This document shows positions 1 through 10,425 of a stretch of DNA of 64,000 nt, one piece after another. Location of the stretch: assembly GCA_043228905.1 (NCBI GenBank), contig JBHGNT010000001.1, positions 11,532,001 through 11,596,000 of the forward strand. Reading direction: 5' to 3'. The notes beneath the pieces were generated by a model. The model ran no database searches and was not told where the DNA came from. It was given only the letters and a program-made list of their open reading frames with translations. A program made the position numbers and the translations under genes. How positions within the stretch are numbered: the stretch's first letter is position 1; each line of letters begins with the position of its first letter. The stretch is from Azolla caroliniana. Lineage: Eukaryota > Polypodiophyta.

Positions 1-227
1 GCGAGGACAGCGAGCTCAAGGTCGTCGCCTTGCAGCTCGCCATTGTACATTCCCTACGCATAGTGATAGTTGGAGTTCGAGGACTCCCGTGGTTTTTCCC
101 ATTTAGGGTTTTCCACGTAAAACATCCTGTGTACTCTTCTCTCTATTGTCTTCGTGCATTCTGTGTATTTCCTGTTTTCTGTGAGTTGATCCTATTCCTC
201 GGTTGTGGCCGAGCGTAGTGTCTAACA
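1..227 (+). repeat. Element A 5' LTR (3' part only)
   Basis: Matches 10199-10425 without gaps and with two substitutions, and ends in CTAACA just before the primer binding site. Its first about 400 bp lie upstream of the window. Confidence 0.95.
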
Positions 228-230
228 AAG

Positions 231-242
231 TGGTATCAGAGC
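231..242 (+). other. Primer binding site of element A
   Basis: TGGTATCAGAGC, complementary to the 3' end of plant initiator tRNA-Met, three bases after the 5' LTR. This is the usual minus-strand priming site of plant copia elements. Confidence 0.93.
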
Positions 243-258
243 GACGGTAACACAGAAA

Positions 259-3200
259 ATGGAAGGCGGCGGTAGTGGGCCTCCGGGCATGATGGTGTTG
301 AACTCATAGAACTATGCCGACTGGAAGATAAAGATGGAAGACCTTCTCATCGTCCGAGACCTGTACGAACCGATCGACAATGCCGAGATACCCAAGGGAG
401 TAATAGAGTCGGAGTGGAAGCTCCTGAACCGGAAAGCCGTAGCGACGATCCGGCAATATGTCGATGTAAGTGTCCTGCAACATGTGGCGAACGATACGAA
501 CGCCTATGAGATGTGGCAGAAGCTGTCCGGACTGTATGAGAGGAAGAATGCCCTGACCCGGACCTCCCTGATGAGGAAGATAGTGAATCTTAAGTACCGG
601 GACGGCGAGAGCATGGTCGAACACGTCAGCACGTTCATGGGATTCGTGAACCAGCTTGTGGCGATCAAGTTCCCGTTGGATGACGCGATGCAAGCCATCA
701 TGCTGATGTGTACCCTCCCGGAGAGCTGGGATAACTTGGTAGTTACACTCAGCACCTCCTGTAAGGAAGAGAACTTGTCTTTACTAACGGTAAAGACAAG
801 TATTCTAAATGAAGAAGCGCGTCGGAGAGATAAAGAACCGGCCTCCGACTCGAAGGCGCTGCTTACCGAATCGGAACGGGGAAGACAACGGAACCGGAGT
901 CCGCAAAGACGGGAGAAGTCGGGGACACGGTCGCAGTCGAGGGGGAGACCTACATGCTTCTACTGTGGGAAGCCGGGGCACTTCCAGAAGAACTGTCGGC
1001 ATTTCCGGAAAGACAACGGAACCGACGGTACCGATTCGAAGAAGTCATCGGAGCGAAACGGTGCATACCGGGGAGCCGCGGACCGGAGAGGTCCGGATCG
1101 GCGAGGGCAGGACCGGAAAGGAACGACGGCACTCGCGGCAAGTGAAGAAGAGATAATGCTCATTACCGAAGAGAGGGAGCTGAACCTTGCCGGTGAAGAG
1201 ATGACCTGGGTGGTCGATTCCGGAGCGTCGTTCCACCTGACCCCGGAGAAGAAATACTTCTCATCCTACACAGCCGGTGAGCACGGCTGTGTCCGGATGG
1301 GAAATGAAGGTACATGCCGGATTGCCGGCATAGGAGACGTGTGGCTGATGACATCAACCGGATGCAAGATGCTGCTGAAGGATGTTCGACACGTTCCGGA
1401 GGTTCGATTGAACCTGATTTCGGCCGGGAGGCTAGACGATGAAGGCTACACGGGTAGCATCCGGAACGGTGTCATGAAGTTCAGCAAAGGGAGCCTGATA
1501 GTGGCTCGGGCCCGGAAGGTCAACACACTGTACCTGATGAATTCCCGGCTATGTCCGGAGGAGCTGAACGTGGCAGCTGACACTACCGGTGAGCTGTGGC
1601 ACAAGAGACTGTGCCACATGAGCGAGAAGGGGATGAAGAGGCTTGCCGAAGACAACCTGATACCGGTAAAGCACGTACAACTGGGGAAGTGTACCGACTG
1701 TCTGGCCGGTAAGCAAAACCGGACCGCCTTCCGCTCAAGACCACCGACGAGACGTAGCGCACCATTGGAGTTGGTGCACACTGACGTGTGTCAAGTAGAA
1801 ACGAAGTCACATGGTGGAGCCCAGTACTTCGTGACATTCATTGATGACCACAGCCGGAAGCTGTGGACGGCACCGTTGAAGACAAAGGACCAAGTATTGT
1901 CCGTCTTCAAAGAACTCCACGTGAGAGTGGAAAGGGAATCCGGCAAGAAGCTGAAAGCGATACGAGCGGATAACGGAGGGGAATACCGGGGGCAGTTCGA
2001 GGAGTACTGTCGCTCGAAGGGAATCCGGCTCGAGTTTACTGTGCCGAAGACGCCGGAACTGAACGGGCTGGCCGAGAGGATGAACCGGACCATAATGGAG
2101 AGGGTCCGGAGTATGCTAACACATGCGAAATTACCCAAGGGATTTTGGGCTGAGGCAATGTCAACGGCGACATATGTGATAAATAGATCACCCTCAGTAC
2201 CCCTGGATGGAGACACGCCACAGAGAGTGTGGACCGGTAAGGAAGTGTCCTACCGGCATCTGAAGGTGTTTGGGTGTCTCGCATACGTGCATGTGGCAAA
2301 GGACCGGAGAGGAAAGCTAGATCCAAAGACCCGGCCATGCATATTCCTCGGTTACGGCGATGACGAGTTCGGCTACCGAGTATGGGACCCGGTCGACAAA
2401 AGGATATTCCGGAGTCGTGATATCATCTTCATGGAGGACAAGACACTCGCCGACTGGGAGTCGAAGAAGAAGATGAAGAGCTCCAAGTCGACCGGTGAGG
2501 ATCAACTCTACGAGGAGCAGTCCCGACCGGCAAGGGACCGGTTAGCACTCGAGGATCCGGCCGAAGACGGTGAAGAAACAGAACCGACCGAGGAAGATGA
2601 TACTGATACCGGAACCGGCCCCGATCCCGAAATGGATTCGGATGAAGAGGAAACGGAGAAGCCGGTTACCGAAGCTCCGGAACGGAGATATCCTCTAAGA
2701 GAGAGAAGGGCCCCCCGGAGATTTCCGGAACCAGAGCACGTGCTGCTAACCGACGAGGGGGAGCCGGAGAGCTTTGAAGAAGCAAAGCTTGACACACATA
2801 GCCGCAGGTGGTTAAGTGCCATGCAGGAGGAGATGGATTCCCTGCATGAGAACCACACATATGAACTTGTGGAGTTGCCGAAAGGAAAGCGGGCACTTCG
2901 AAACAAGTGGGTGTTCAAGCTGAAACCGGGAGATGCCGAAAACCCCCCGAGATACAAAGCCAGGATCGTGGTGAAGGGGTTCCAGCAGAAGAAGGGCGTC
3001 GACTTCGACGAGATATTTGCCCCGGTAGTGAAGATGACCTCCATCCGGACGGTGCTGAGCATAGCGGCAAGCATGGACCTTGAGGTAGAACAGATGGACG
3101 TGAAGACGGCATTCCTTCACGGTGACCTCGAAGAAGAGATCTACATGCAGCAACCAGAAGGATTCGAGAAGAAAGGGAAGGAGCACCTGGTGTGCCGGTT

Positions 3201-3445
3201 GAAGAAGAGCCTTTACGGACTGAAGCAGGCTCCCCGGCAATGGTACCGGAAGTTCGACTCTTTCATGACCGACGAAGGGTACCACAAAACGCAGTCCGAT
3301 CACTGTGTGTTTGTGAAGAAGTTCGAAGGAGGAGACTCTCTAATACTCCTCCTGTACGTGGACGACATGTTGATCGTCGGACGGGACCAGGCCAAGTTAC
3401 GGATGCTGAAGAAAGCGCTTCACCGAACTTTCTCAATGAAGGACC
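259..3445 (+). pseudogene. gag-pol of element A, 5' part (gag, protease, integrase, RT start)
   Basis: The natural start is ATG 259, but codon 17 is TAG (307-309); reading stays open after that, and a downstream ATG exists at 334. Domains in order, counted from 259: gag; a CCHC zinc knuckle near residue 233 (C-X2-C-X4-H-X4-C); the protease motif DSGAS near residue 320; a pre-integrase zinc region with LWHKR near 447; integrase catalytic D near 507, D near 569 (RADNGG) and E near 605; reverse transcriptase from about 855 with YVDDM near 1033. The frame is cut at 3445 by element B in the codons for Met-Lys-Asp-Leu and continues at 8896. The acidic, Arg-rich linker between integrase and RT is typical of copia. 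The TAG in the gag leader, together with stops in RNase H, indicates a decayed polyprotein. Confidence 0.93.
3441..3445. repeat. Target site duplication of element B, left copy
   Basis: GGACC, repeated exactly at 8891-8895 directly after the right LTR of B. It belongs to the RT coding sequence of element A. Confidence 0.95.
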
Positions 3446-3726
3446 TGTCGAATACATGTGTATAATGGACGTATTCACACTATCCCGTGTTGGCCATTTA
3501 TGTAATTAGCATAAAGGGTAGTTGCCCTAAGTTGGTCACTATATATAGTGACCTTGTAACCTCTTTGTGAGGTTGGTTGTTGTATTCTTTGTTTATGCAA
3601 TAAGAAAGTCTTTTGTGTCTCTCTCTCTCTCTCTCTCTGTGCAACGACCTACAATCTCTCATACGCAGGTACTGAACAGAACAGAATGCTTCAAGATCTT
3701 CCGCATTAACGACCTCGCTTCCAACA
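3446..3726 (+). repeat. Element B 5' LTR
   Basis: 281 bp, TG...CA ends, with a TATATATA stretch at about 3540-3548 that could serve as the core promoter and a (CT)n tract near 3619-3638. Nearly identical to 8610-8890. Confidence 0.96.
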
Positions 3727-3728
3727 TC

Positions 3729-3740
3729 TGGTATCAGAGC
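3729..3740 (+). other. Primer binding site of element B
   Basis: TGGTATCAGAGC two bases after the 5' LTR, complementary to initiator tRNA-Met; same priming class as elements A and C. Confidence 0.93.
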
Positions 3741-4402
3741 GGAGGTTCGGCCGTCATCACCGCCTGCACAGCATTCGGTTCCTCACTTCATCTCGGCCTG
3801 CACAGTATCCACGTCATTCGAAGAAAGAGAGAAGAAGAACAAAAACGAGGTTTGCACCTCATCGCGTTAGATCCTCTTGCTTGGAGTAAGCCCACAGGTT
3901 GTACTCTCTTCCGTGTGATCGTAACCGCTCGAGGTGAAATCCCCTTGTGCATCATTGACACGATCGTGCTCCATTCGGTTAAACGGCAACCGAAGAGGTC
4001 ACCAAACGCTGCTCGTTGTAACCACTCGGTGCAGATCGGTCTCAAGACAACAACCCCAATTCGTGCTTCATCCGGCTGATCGACATTCGAGAGGATCAGT
4101 TGGATCTGTCTCTCTCGTCGCTGCAGCCACCCGAAGCAGAATCGGTCCAGATAATCGGTTTCAATTATCGGTATTCGGCATATATATCCGAAGCGAACCG
4201 GGCTCACGCCGACTCGGCAACATTCGGGAAGACCAGTCGGTTCTGTCCCTCAAGCTACCGGAGTCAATTCGAGCAAGTTCCGAAGCCGAACCGACTCGGG
4301 TTCAAATCCGACTAGAACGATATCGGGTGAGCCAACCGGCTGCACTCCAACAAGGTTCGTAGTCAACTCTGAACCGAGCTTCGTCAACCAAAACCGAATT
4401 TG

Positions 4403-7400
4403 ATGGCATCAACATCCGGCTCGTCAGAAATGAGTCTACGAAAGTTCGATGGATCGAACTTTAACTTCTGGAAGAAGCAAATGCAGGACTATCTCATAGT
4501 CAAGGGGCAAATCGATCCCATCGAAAATGAAGAACCTCCAGAAGGATACAAACCAATTGAGTGGCAGAAGCTGGACAGAATCGTCCGCGCCACGATTCGG
4601 ATGCACCTATCGGAATCGGTATACTTTACGGTGCAATCGTGTACGACAGCATTCGAACTGTGGAAAACACTGTCGGACACTTACGAAAAGAAGGTCGCCG
4701 CAACGAAGATGTTTCTGATCCGGCGCCTCTACAACTTGCGGATGAAAGAATCCGATTCGGTTCAGGCACACCTCAATGAGTACGAAAGCATCAGCTCCCA
4801 AATCTCATCTCAGGGGACGGCAATCGAGGATGAACTCAGAGCAATGATACTCATGAGCAGCCTTCCCTCATCATGGGAAACTTTCGTCACAACTGTGTGC
4901 AACGCGTCAACCACGGCTGTTAAATACTCCGAAGTCACGAGCGCAATCCTAACCGAAGCAGCTCGGAGAAAGTCTTTCGGCAAAGACTCAACAGAAGACG
5001 CTTATGTAGTACAAGGTTCGACAGACCGATCGAACATACGAGGAAGAGATTCCTCACGACCGCCGAACAATCAGCGAAGACGGAGCCAGTCACGGGATAA
5101 CCGAATCTGCAACTACTGCAAGAAACCCGGACACATCAAAGCCGACTGCCGCGCACTCAAGAACAAGAACAACAAGAAGAATGGCCGGCATGAGGAGATC
5201 AATTACGTCAGCTTCTCAGCTGATGTACTACCGGACGACCCGAATATACTATCAATCGAAAATCCAGTCGGATCAGAAGTTCTACTCACGACTGAAGAAT
5301 CGAGCACATGGCTCTTAGATTCGGGCGCGTCATTTCACGTGACTCCTCATCGATCCCAATTTCGGCAATACACGATCCGTCACTCCGACTCAGTTCGGGT
5401 CGGTAACTCGCAACACTGTGACATCATCGGAATCGGCACAGTAGAGCTCAACCTTGCAGGTGGCTCTACACTTGTACTCCACAATGTCCGACATGTACCC
5501 GAGCTCTCAAGGCCATTGATCTCAGTCGGACAACTAGATGAAGACGGCATTCGTGCCGGTTTCTCTTCGGGAGGGTGGACACTCCACAGGGGGAACCTCC
5601 TGCTTGCTAGAGGACCTAAGATACACTCCCTGTATCCGTTACATGTTACGCTCAGAGAGGGTAACCTGTTCTTGGTGGATATTCCTGTGTCATCATTATG
5701 GCACCGAAGACTGGGACACCTCAGCAAGGCCGGCATCACGCACCTATCTAGAGCCGAATACATCCCCAAACTCTCCTTCTCGGACCATCAATTCTGCGAG
5801 CATTGCCAGTATGGCAAACAAGTAGCCGCATCACACCCGACATCAGCACCAAGAGAAACGAGACCTCTCGATTTAGTCCATTCGGACGTCTGTGGCCCAA
5901 TGCCGCATCAGTCTCTAGGCGGTGCATCTTACTTCGTCACTTTTATTGACGACTCGACTCGAAAGGTGTGGGCGTATCCAATTCGCACCAAAGATCGTGT
6001 CTTCTCGATCTTTTCAGATTGGCTCGCTATGGTGGAAAATCAAACCGACCGAAAGCTGAAATGCTTTCGGACAGACAATGGGGGAGAGTTCAAATCCGAA
6101 GAATTCGTCAAATTCTGCCGACAACGCGGCATCCGACGTGAACTTACGGCACCACACAGTCCGGAGCAAAACGGGATTGCCGAACGCATGAATCGGACAA
6201 TCCAAGAACGGTTAGTCTCCATGCTCCAACACTCCGGACTGTCGGATGGCTTCTGGGCAGAGGCTCTACTCACGGCAGTACACATAATCAATATGTCGCC
6301 AAGTAGACCTCTAGGACTTCAAATTCCTCAGGAACTATGGATCGGCAGTAAGCCGAATTACGACAAGCTGAGGATCTTCGGATGCGAGGCGTACGCCCTT
6401 ATTCCGAAAGATGATCGCCGAAAACTTGCACCTCGGTCCAGGAAATGTATTTTCCTTGGATATGGATCCGACGGCGAAATGGGATACCGACTCTGGGACC
6501 CCGAACGCAGACAAATCGTTCGAAGTTCGGACGTTGTGTTCAACGAGTCGGCCATGAATCCATCAGTCGAAAAACCGATCGAAGTCCGAAGGGTAACCTT
6601 TTCCGATGTGCCGACCCTTCAAGAAGGCCCCGCTCTCAACACACGGTCAGCTTCACGGGTAGCTGAACCTTACACTACCGACTCGGACAACTCCGACTCG
6701 GCACAGCAGAACAATCCGCTTTCGGACCATCCGACCACGATACCCGATGCGACCAGTCCAATCATGCCTCGACGATCCGAGAGACTGTCGCAACCTCCGG
6801 AGAGGTATTCTCCTGGAATTTTCTTCACCGACGCCGGCGAACCGACGTCTTACGAAGAAGCATCGACATCCGTCGATTCAGCCACCTGGCATCTGGCGAT
6901 GGAGTCGGAAATGCACTCCATTCGGGCAAACAAGACTTGGGATCTGGTCGAATTACCTAGGAACCGACGTGCTCTTCCTTGCAAGTGGGTTTATCGACTA
7001 AAAGAGACGTCTGATTCGACCACCCCAAAGTACAAGGCCAGACTAGTTGCGAAGGGCTTCCGACAAGAATACGGCGTCGACTTCGACGAGATTTTTTCAC
7101 CAGTGGTGAAAATGACAACCCTTCGTTTCCTACTCGGCGTAGTGGCAGCCGACAACTTGGAGCTGATTCAGCTAGATGTCAAAACAGCATTCCTCCATGG
7201 TGATCTTGACGAGGAAATTTATATGGAGCAGCCGAAAGGCTTCGTGGCAACCGGCCAAGAACATCTAGTCTGCCGACTCAGGAAGAGTCTATACGGCCTC
7301 AAACAGGCACCGCGACAATGGTACAAGAAGTTCGACGACTTCATCCAATCGATCGGCTTCTCCAAAAGCGATGAGGACCATTGTCTCTTCACCAACACAG

Positions 7401-8416
7401 CTCAAGATGGATCACCCATCTTCCTCATCATTTACGTGGACGACATGCTAATTTCTGGACGCCACGCGGGCGAACTTGCCGACCTCGTTCGGCAACTGCG
7501 GTTGAAGTTTGCCATGAAGGACCTCGGCCCGGCACGACACATACTCGGCATGAAGATTAGTCGGCATCGCGATAAACGACATCTTTTTTTGTCTCAGACC
7601 GACTACATCGGACGTGTCTTGGAACGCTTCAACATGCAATTAGCCAAATCTGCTTCAACCCCGCTCCCCATGAATCTTCGGCTCTCTCAGCGAGACTGCC
7701 CGACATCCGGTCCGGAGGGGGAAGATATGAAGTCGGTACCGTATGCACCGGCAGTCGGCTCCCTTATGTACCTGATGGTCGCGACACGGCCTGATATCTC
7801 TCATGCCGTAGGAGTCGTTAGCAGAGTTATGCACAATCCTGGCCGATCGCATTGGAACGCAGTCAAGCATGTGTTCAGATATCTGGCTGGCACAAAATAC
7901 CACGGCATTCTTTTCGGTCCGAACCGAACCTCAGGCGTAGTCGGTTACACCAACTCGGACTTCGCCGGCTGTATAGACAGTCGGAAATCAACAACCGGAT
8001 ACTGCTTCAAATTCGGCAATGGAGCAATCTCGTGGAAGTCGAAACTTCAAGAATGCACAGCGACCTCAACGACCGAAGCAGAATATGTAGCTGCGTCCGA
8101 CGCAGCAAAAGAAGCCTTATGGCTTGGTCGGCTGGCGCACACGTTTCGACAAGTCGACCATGACTCGGCTCCAGTTGTCTACAGCGACAGTCAAGGTGCT
8201 GTTGCCTTGTCGAAAAATCCGGTTCACCACAACGCCTCCAAGCATATCGACGTTCGATATCACTTCGTTCGGGACTGCGTCATTTCAGGGAAAATCGGTC
8301 TAGAGAAAATATCCACAACCGACAATGTCGCAGATGGAATGACCAAGTGTCTTTCGGCAGACCGCTTTCGGTCTCTTCGGCATCAGATGGGCGTAACGAC
8401 AAACCAGTCCGGTTAG
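4403..8416 (+). CDS. Element B gag-pol polyprotein (1337 aa, unbroken)
   Basis: Single copia polyprotein providing capsid, protease, integrase and reverse transcriptase/RNase H for cDNA synthesis and insertion. The first in-frame ATG is 4403 and the stop TAG is at 8414-8416. Landmarks: N-terminal gag with the GSNFNFWK signature; CCHC zinc knuckle at about residue 236; protease LDSGAS near 305; pre-integrase LWHRR near 432; integrase catalytic D in HSDVCGP near 493, D in RTDNGGE near 555 and E near 590 (NGIAERMN); RT start near 833, YGLKQAPRQW near 970 and YVDDM near 1011; RNase H with SDFAGC near 1187 and TEAEYVA near 1222. All catalytic residues I looked for are present. The length is typical of plant copia gag-pol. 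No stop or frameshift was seen. Whether it is expressed cannot be judged from sequence. Confidence 0.96.
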   Translation: MASTSGSSEMSLRKFDGSNFNFWKKQMQDYLIVKGQIDPIENEEPPEGYKPIEWQKLDRIVRATIRMHLSESVYFTVQSCTTAFELWKTLSDTYEKKVAATKMFLIRRLYNLRMKESDSVQAHLNEYESISSQISSQGTAIEDELRAMILMSSLPSSWETFVTTVCNASTTAVKYSEVTSAILTEAARRKSFGKDSTEDAYVVQGSTDRSNIRGRDSSRPPNNQRRRSQSRDNRICNYCKKPGHIKADCRALKNKNNKKNGRHEEINYVSFSADVLPDDPNILSIENPVGSEVLLTTEESSTWLLDSGASFHVTPHRSQFRQYTIRHSDSVRVGNSQHCDIIGIGTVELNLAGGSTLVLHNVRHVPELSRPLISVGQLDEDGIRAGFSSGGWTLHRGNLLLARGPKIHSLYPLHVTLREGNLFLVDIPVSSLWHRRLGHLSKAGITHLSRAEYIPKLSFSDHQFCEHCQYGKQVAASHPTSAPRETRPLDLVHSDVCGPMPHQSLGGASYFVTFIDDSTRKVWAYPIRTKDRVFSIFSDWLAMVENQTDRKLKCFRTDNGGEFKSEEFVKFCRQRGIRRELTAPHSPEQNGIAERMNRTIQERLVSMLQHSGLSDGFWAEALLTAVHIINMSPSRPLGLQIPQELWIGSKPNYDKLRIFGCEAYALIPKDDRRKLAPRSRKCIFLGYGSDGEMGYRLWDPERRQIVRSSDVVFNESAMNPSVEKPIEVRRVTFSDVPTLQEGPALNTRSASRVAEPYTTDSDNSDSAQQNNPLSDHPTTIPDATSPIMPRRSERLSQPPERYSPGIFFTDAGEPTSYEEASTSVDSATWHLAMESEMHSIRANKTWDLVELPRNRRALPCKWVYRLKETSDSTTPKYKARLVAKGFRQEYGVDFDEIFSPVVKMTTLRFLLGVVAADNLELIQLDVKTAFLHGDLDEEIYMEQPKGFVATGQEHLVCRLRKSLYGLKQAPRQWYKKFDDFIQSIGFSKSDEDHCLFTNTAQDGSPIFLIIYVDDMLISGRHAGELADLVRQLRLKFAMKDLGPARHILGMKISRHRDKRHLFLSQTDYIGRVLERFNMQLAKSASTPLPMNLRLSQRDCPTSGPEGEDMKSVPYAPAVGSLMYLMVATRPDISHAVGVVSRVMHNPGRSHWNAVKHVFRYLAGTKYHGILFGPNRTSGVVGYTNSDFAGCIDSRKSTTGYCFKFGNGAISWKSKLQECTATSTTEAEYVAASDAAKEALWLGRLAHTFRQVDHDSAPVVYSDSQGAVALSKNPVHHNASKHIDVRYHFVRDCVISGKIGLEKISTTDNVADGMTKCLSADRFRSLRHQMGVTTNQSG

Positions 8417-8600
8417 AGCCGGACACAGAGCAGGATGGTTCCCGACAACCGACGTCAGTTCCTTAATGATCGGCTTCAACTGTTCCGACCCGACCAGCTC
8501 GGTCTTCTGCCTTCGGACCCTGCCGACTCGAACAAAGCTGATATGTCCGAGAACCTAAGTCTATACCTGTAATCTTAGATAACCCATGTATACGCCCATT

Positions 8601-8609
8601 ACGGGGGAG
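8601..8609 (+). other. Polypurine tract of element B
   Basis: ACGGGGGAG immediately before the right LTR (TGTCGAAT), the expected plus-strand primer for LTR-element reverse transcription. Confidence 0.88.
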
Positions 8610-8890
8610 TGTCGAATACATGTGTATAATGGACGTATTCACACTATCCCGTGTTGGCCATTTATGTAATTAGCATAAAGGGTAGTTGCCCTAAGTTGGT
8701 CACTATATATAGTGACCTTGTAACCTCTTTGTGAGGTTGGTTGTTGTATTCTTTGTTTATGCAATAAGAAAGTCTTTTGTGTGTCTCTCTCTCTCTCTCT
8801 CTGTGCAACGACCTACAATCTCTCATACGCAGGTACTGAACAGAACAGAATGCTTCAAGATCTTCCGCATTAACGACCTCGCTTCCAACA
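8610..8890 (+). repeat. Element B 3' LTR
   Basis: 281 bp, same ends as the left LTR. The visible difference is a single C/G change next to the CT repeat. Followed by the GGACC target duplicate. Confidence 0.96.
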
Positions 8891-8895
8891 GGACC

Positions 8896-9782
8896 TGGGT
8901 CCGGCGAGGCAAATACTAGGGATGCACATCATCCGGGACCGGAAGAAGAAGCAGTTGTGGCTGTCACAGGAGAAGTACGTGACAAAGGTGCTTCACGGGT
9001 TCAACATGTCGGAAGCAAAACCGGTCGGGTCGACCCTCCAGGCAAACTGCAAGTTATCCGGCAAGCAAAGTCCCAAGACAAAAGTTGAAAAGGAGGATAT
9101 GATGAAGATACCATATGACTCTGCTGTCGGGAGCTTGATGTACGCAATGGTGTGTACCCGACCGGACATTGGATACGCAGTCGGAGTGGTGAGTCGGTAT
9201 ATGAGTAATCCCGGCAAGGAGCACTGGAACGCGGTCAAATGGATACTCTGATACTTAAAGGGCACTTCGAACATGTGCCTCCGATTCGGCTCCGGTAAGC
9301 CCGAACTCGATGGATTTACCGATTCGGACATGTCGGCTGATGCGGATACCAGCCGGTCTACATCAGGGTATGTAATGACATATGCAGGGGGAGCCGTTTC
9401 GTAGCAGTCGAGGTTGCAGAAGACGGTTGCGTTGTCAACCACGGAGGCGGAGTACATGGCGGCTGTTGAAGCCGGCAAGGAAATAATATGGATGAAGGAC
9501 TTCATTAGAGAGCTCGGTATCCGGCAGGAGGAGTACCGGCTCTACTGCGATAGTCAGAGTGCCATCCACCTTGCGAAGAACGCGGCCTACCATTCCCGGA
9601 CGAAACACATCCAGCGTAGATACCACTGGATCCGGGAAAGGATAGAAGACAAGGAGTTCGTGCTGACGAAGATCCACACGGACGAGAACGGGTCGGATAT
9701 GCTGACCAAGGTGCTCACACCCGACAAGCTGGAAGCATGCCGGAAGAGGATCGGATTGGAGAGACATCCCATGCCGAAGTGA
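8896..9782 (+). pseudogene. gag-pol of element A, 3' part (RT end and RNase H)
   Basis: Continuation of the RT cut at 3445, resuming with the conserved Gly-Pro-Ala-Arg block. It runs through the RT thumb (PYDSAVGSLMYAM), the copia RNase H with CDSQSAIHLAKN, and ends with TGA at 9780-9782. Two in-frame stops interrupt it: TGA 9249-9251, where copia relatives have Arg (KWILRYLKG block), and TAG 9402-9404, where relatives have Trp. Both are single C-to-T or G-to-A changes, so the copy was functional recently but is now defective. Confidence 0.92.
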
Positions 9783-9792
9783 AGGGGGAGTT

Positions 9793-10425
9793 TGTTGGGA
9801 TTTCGGTCCCTCCGGATGGGATGTCCGGAGATGAATGACGGCAAGCCCGGTTGCGGTTACGGAACCGGATGATGAAGAGTACCCGGCATGAAGCCGGATG
9901 AAGAGCAACCGGTTACGGATCCGGATGCTGAAGACCCCGGCTACGGAGCCGGATGACGAATGTACCCGGAGAGAGATCCGGATGCGGGGACATATTTGCG
10001 AATATGTTTGCCAAGGGCCCTTGAGGCTATATTTGTAAATAGCCCGAAAGTCATATGTGTATAAATATGACTTAGGGCAAACAGTTGTTGTTGTTGCTCA
10101 TTTTTCTGTTTTTCACTTAGAGGGAGAGAGTGAGAGCAGCCGAGAGAGAGAGAGAGAGACGAAGAGGTCGTTGCCTCTGTGTATTACCGCCGCCTGTGGC
10201 GAGGACAACGAGCTCAAGGTCGTCGCCTTGCAGCTCGCCATTGTACATTCCCTACGCATAGTGATAGTTGGAGTTCGAGGACTCCCGTGGTTTTTCCCAT
10301 TTAGGGTTTTCCACGTAAAACATCCTGTGTACTCTTCTCTCTATTGTCTTCGTGCATTCTGTGTATTTCTTGTTTTCTGTGAGTTGATCCTATTCCTCGG
10401 TTGTGGCCGAGCGTAGTGTCTAACA
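9793..10425 (+). repeat. Element A 3' LTR (complete)
   Basis: 633 bp from TGTTGGGA to CTAACA, preceded by a purine tract (about 9782-9790, AGGGGGAG). Contains a TATAAATATG box at about 10061-10070 and a (GA)n run at 10142-10160. Its last 227 bp match 1-227. Confidence 0.94.

Larger units (their letters stand above)
3446..8890 (+). mobile_element. Complete, apparently intact Ty1/copia retrotransposon B
   Basis: 5445-bp element with 281-bp LTRs (3446-3726 and 8610-8890) that start TGTCGAAT and end TCCAACA. It has a perfect GGACC 5-bp target duplication, a tRNA-iMet primer binding site, a purine tract just before the right LTR and one uninterrupted gag-pol frame. The LTRs have equal length and differ by one base that I can see, in the short stretch before the CT repeat. 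It is inserted in the RT of element A in the same orientation. Everything needed for autonomous movement appears present, which is exceptional in this window. The large untranslated leader (3727-4402) between LTR and gag is rich in CGG/GAA-type motifs and contains no long frame. Confidence 0.97.
1..10425 (+). mobile_element. Ty1/copia LTR retrotransposon A, split by element B
   Basis: A copia-type retrotransposon whose left LTR begins before the window. Visible in order: the last 227 bp of the 5' LTR, a tRNA-iMet primer binding site, gag-protease-integrase-reverse transcriptase, an interruption by element B (3446-8890), the end of RT, RNase H, a purine tract and a complete 633-bp 3' LTR. The shared 227 bp of the two LTRs differ at two positions (10 and 171), so the insertion is fairly young. 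It sits inside minus-strand copia element C, cutting that element just after an Arg-Arg-Ser-Thr-Arg motif upstream of its RT. The expected 5-bp target duplicate on the right is CCTTC (10426-10430); the left one lies outside the window. Three in-frame stops make this copy non-autonomous as read. Confidence 0.95.

Noticed and set aside
4400-4402. TTG codon just before the element B ATG as start
   Set aside because: A plant mRNA would start at ATG 4403, which is in frame and followed by the gag sequence.
10057-10416. 119-codon frame over the 3' LTR of element A
   Set aside because: It reads LTR sequence also present at 1-227; LTR promoter and U5 DNA is not expected to be coding.
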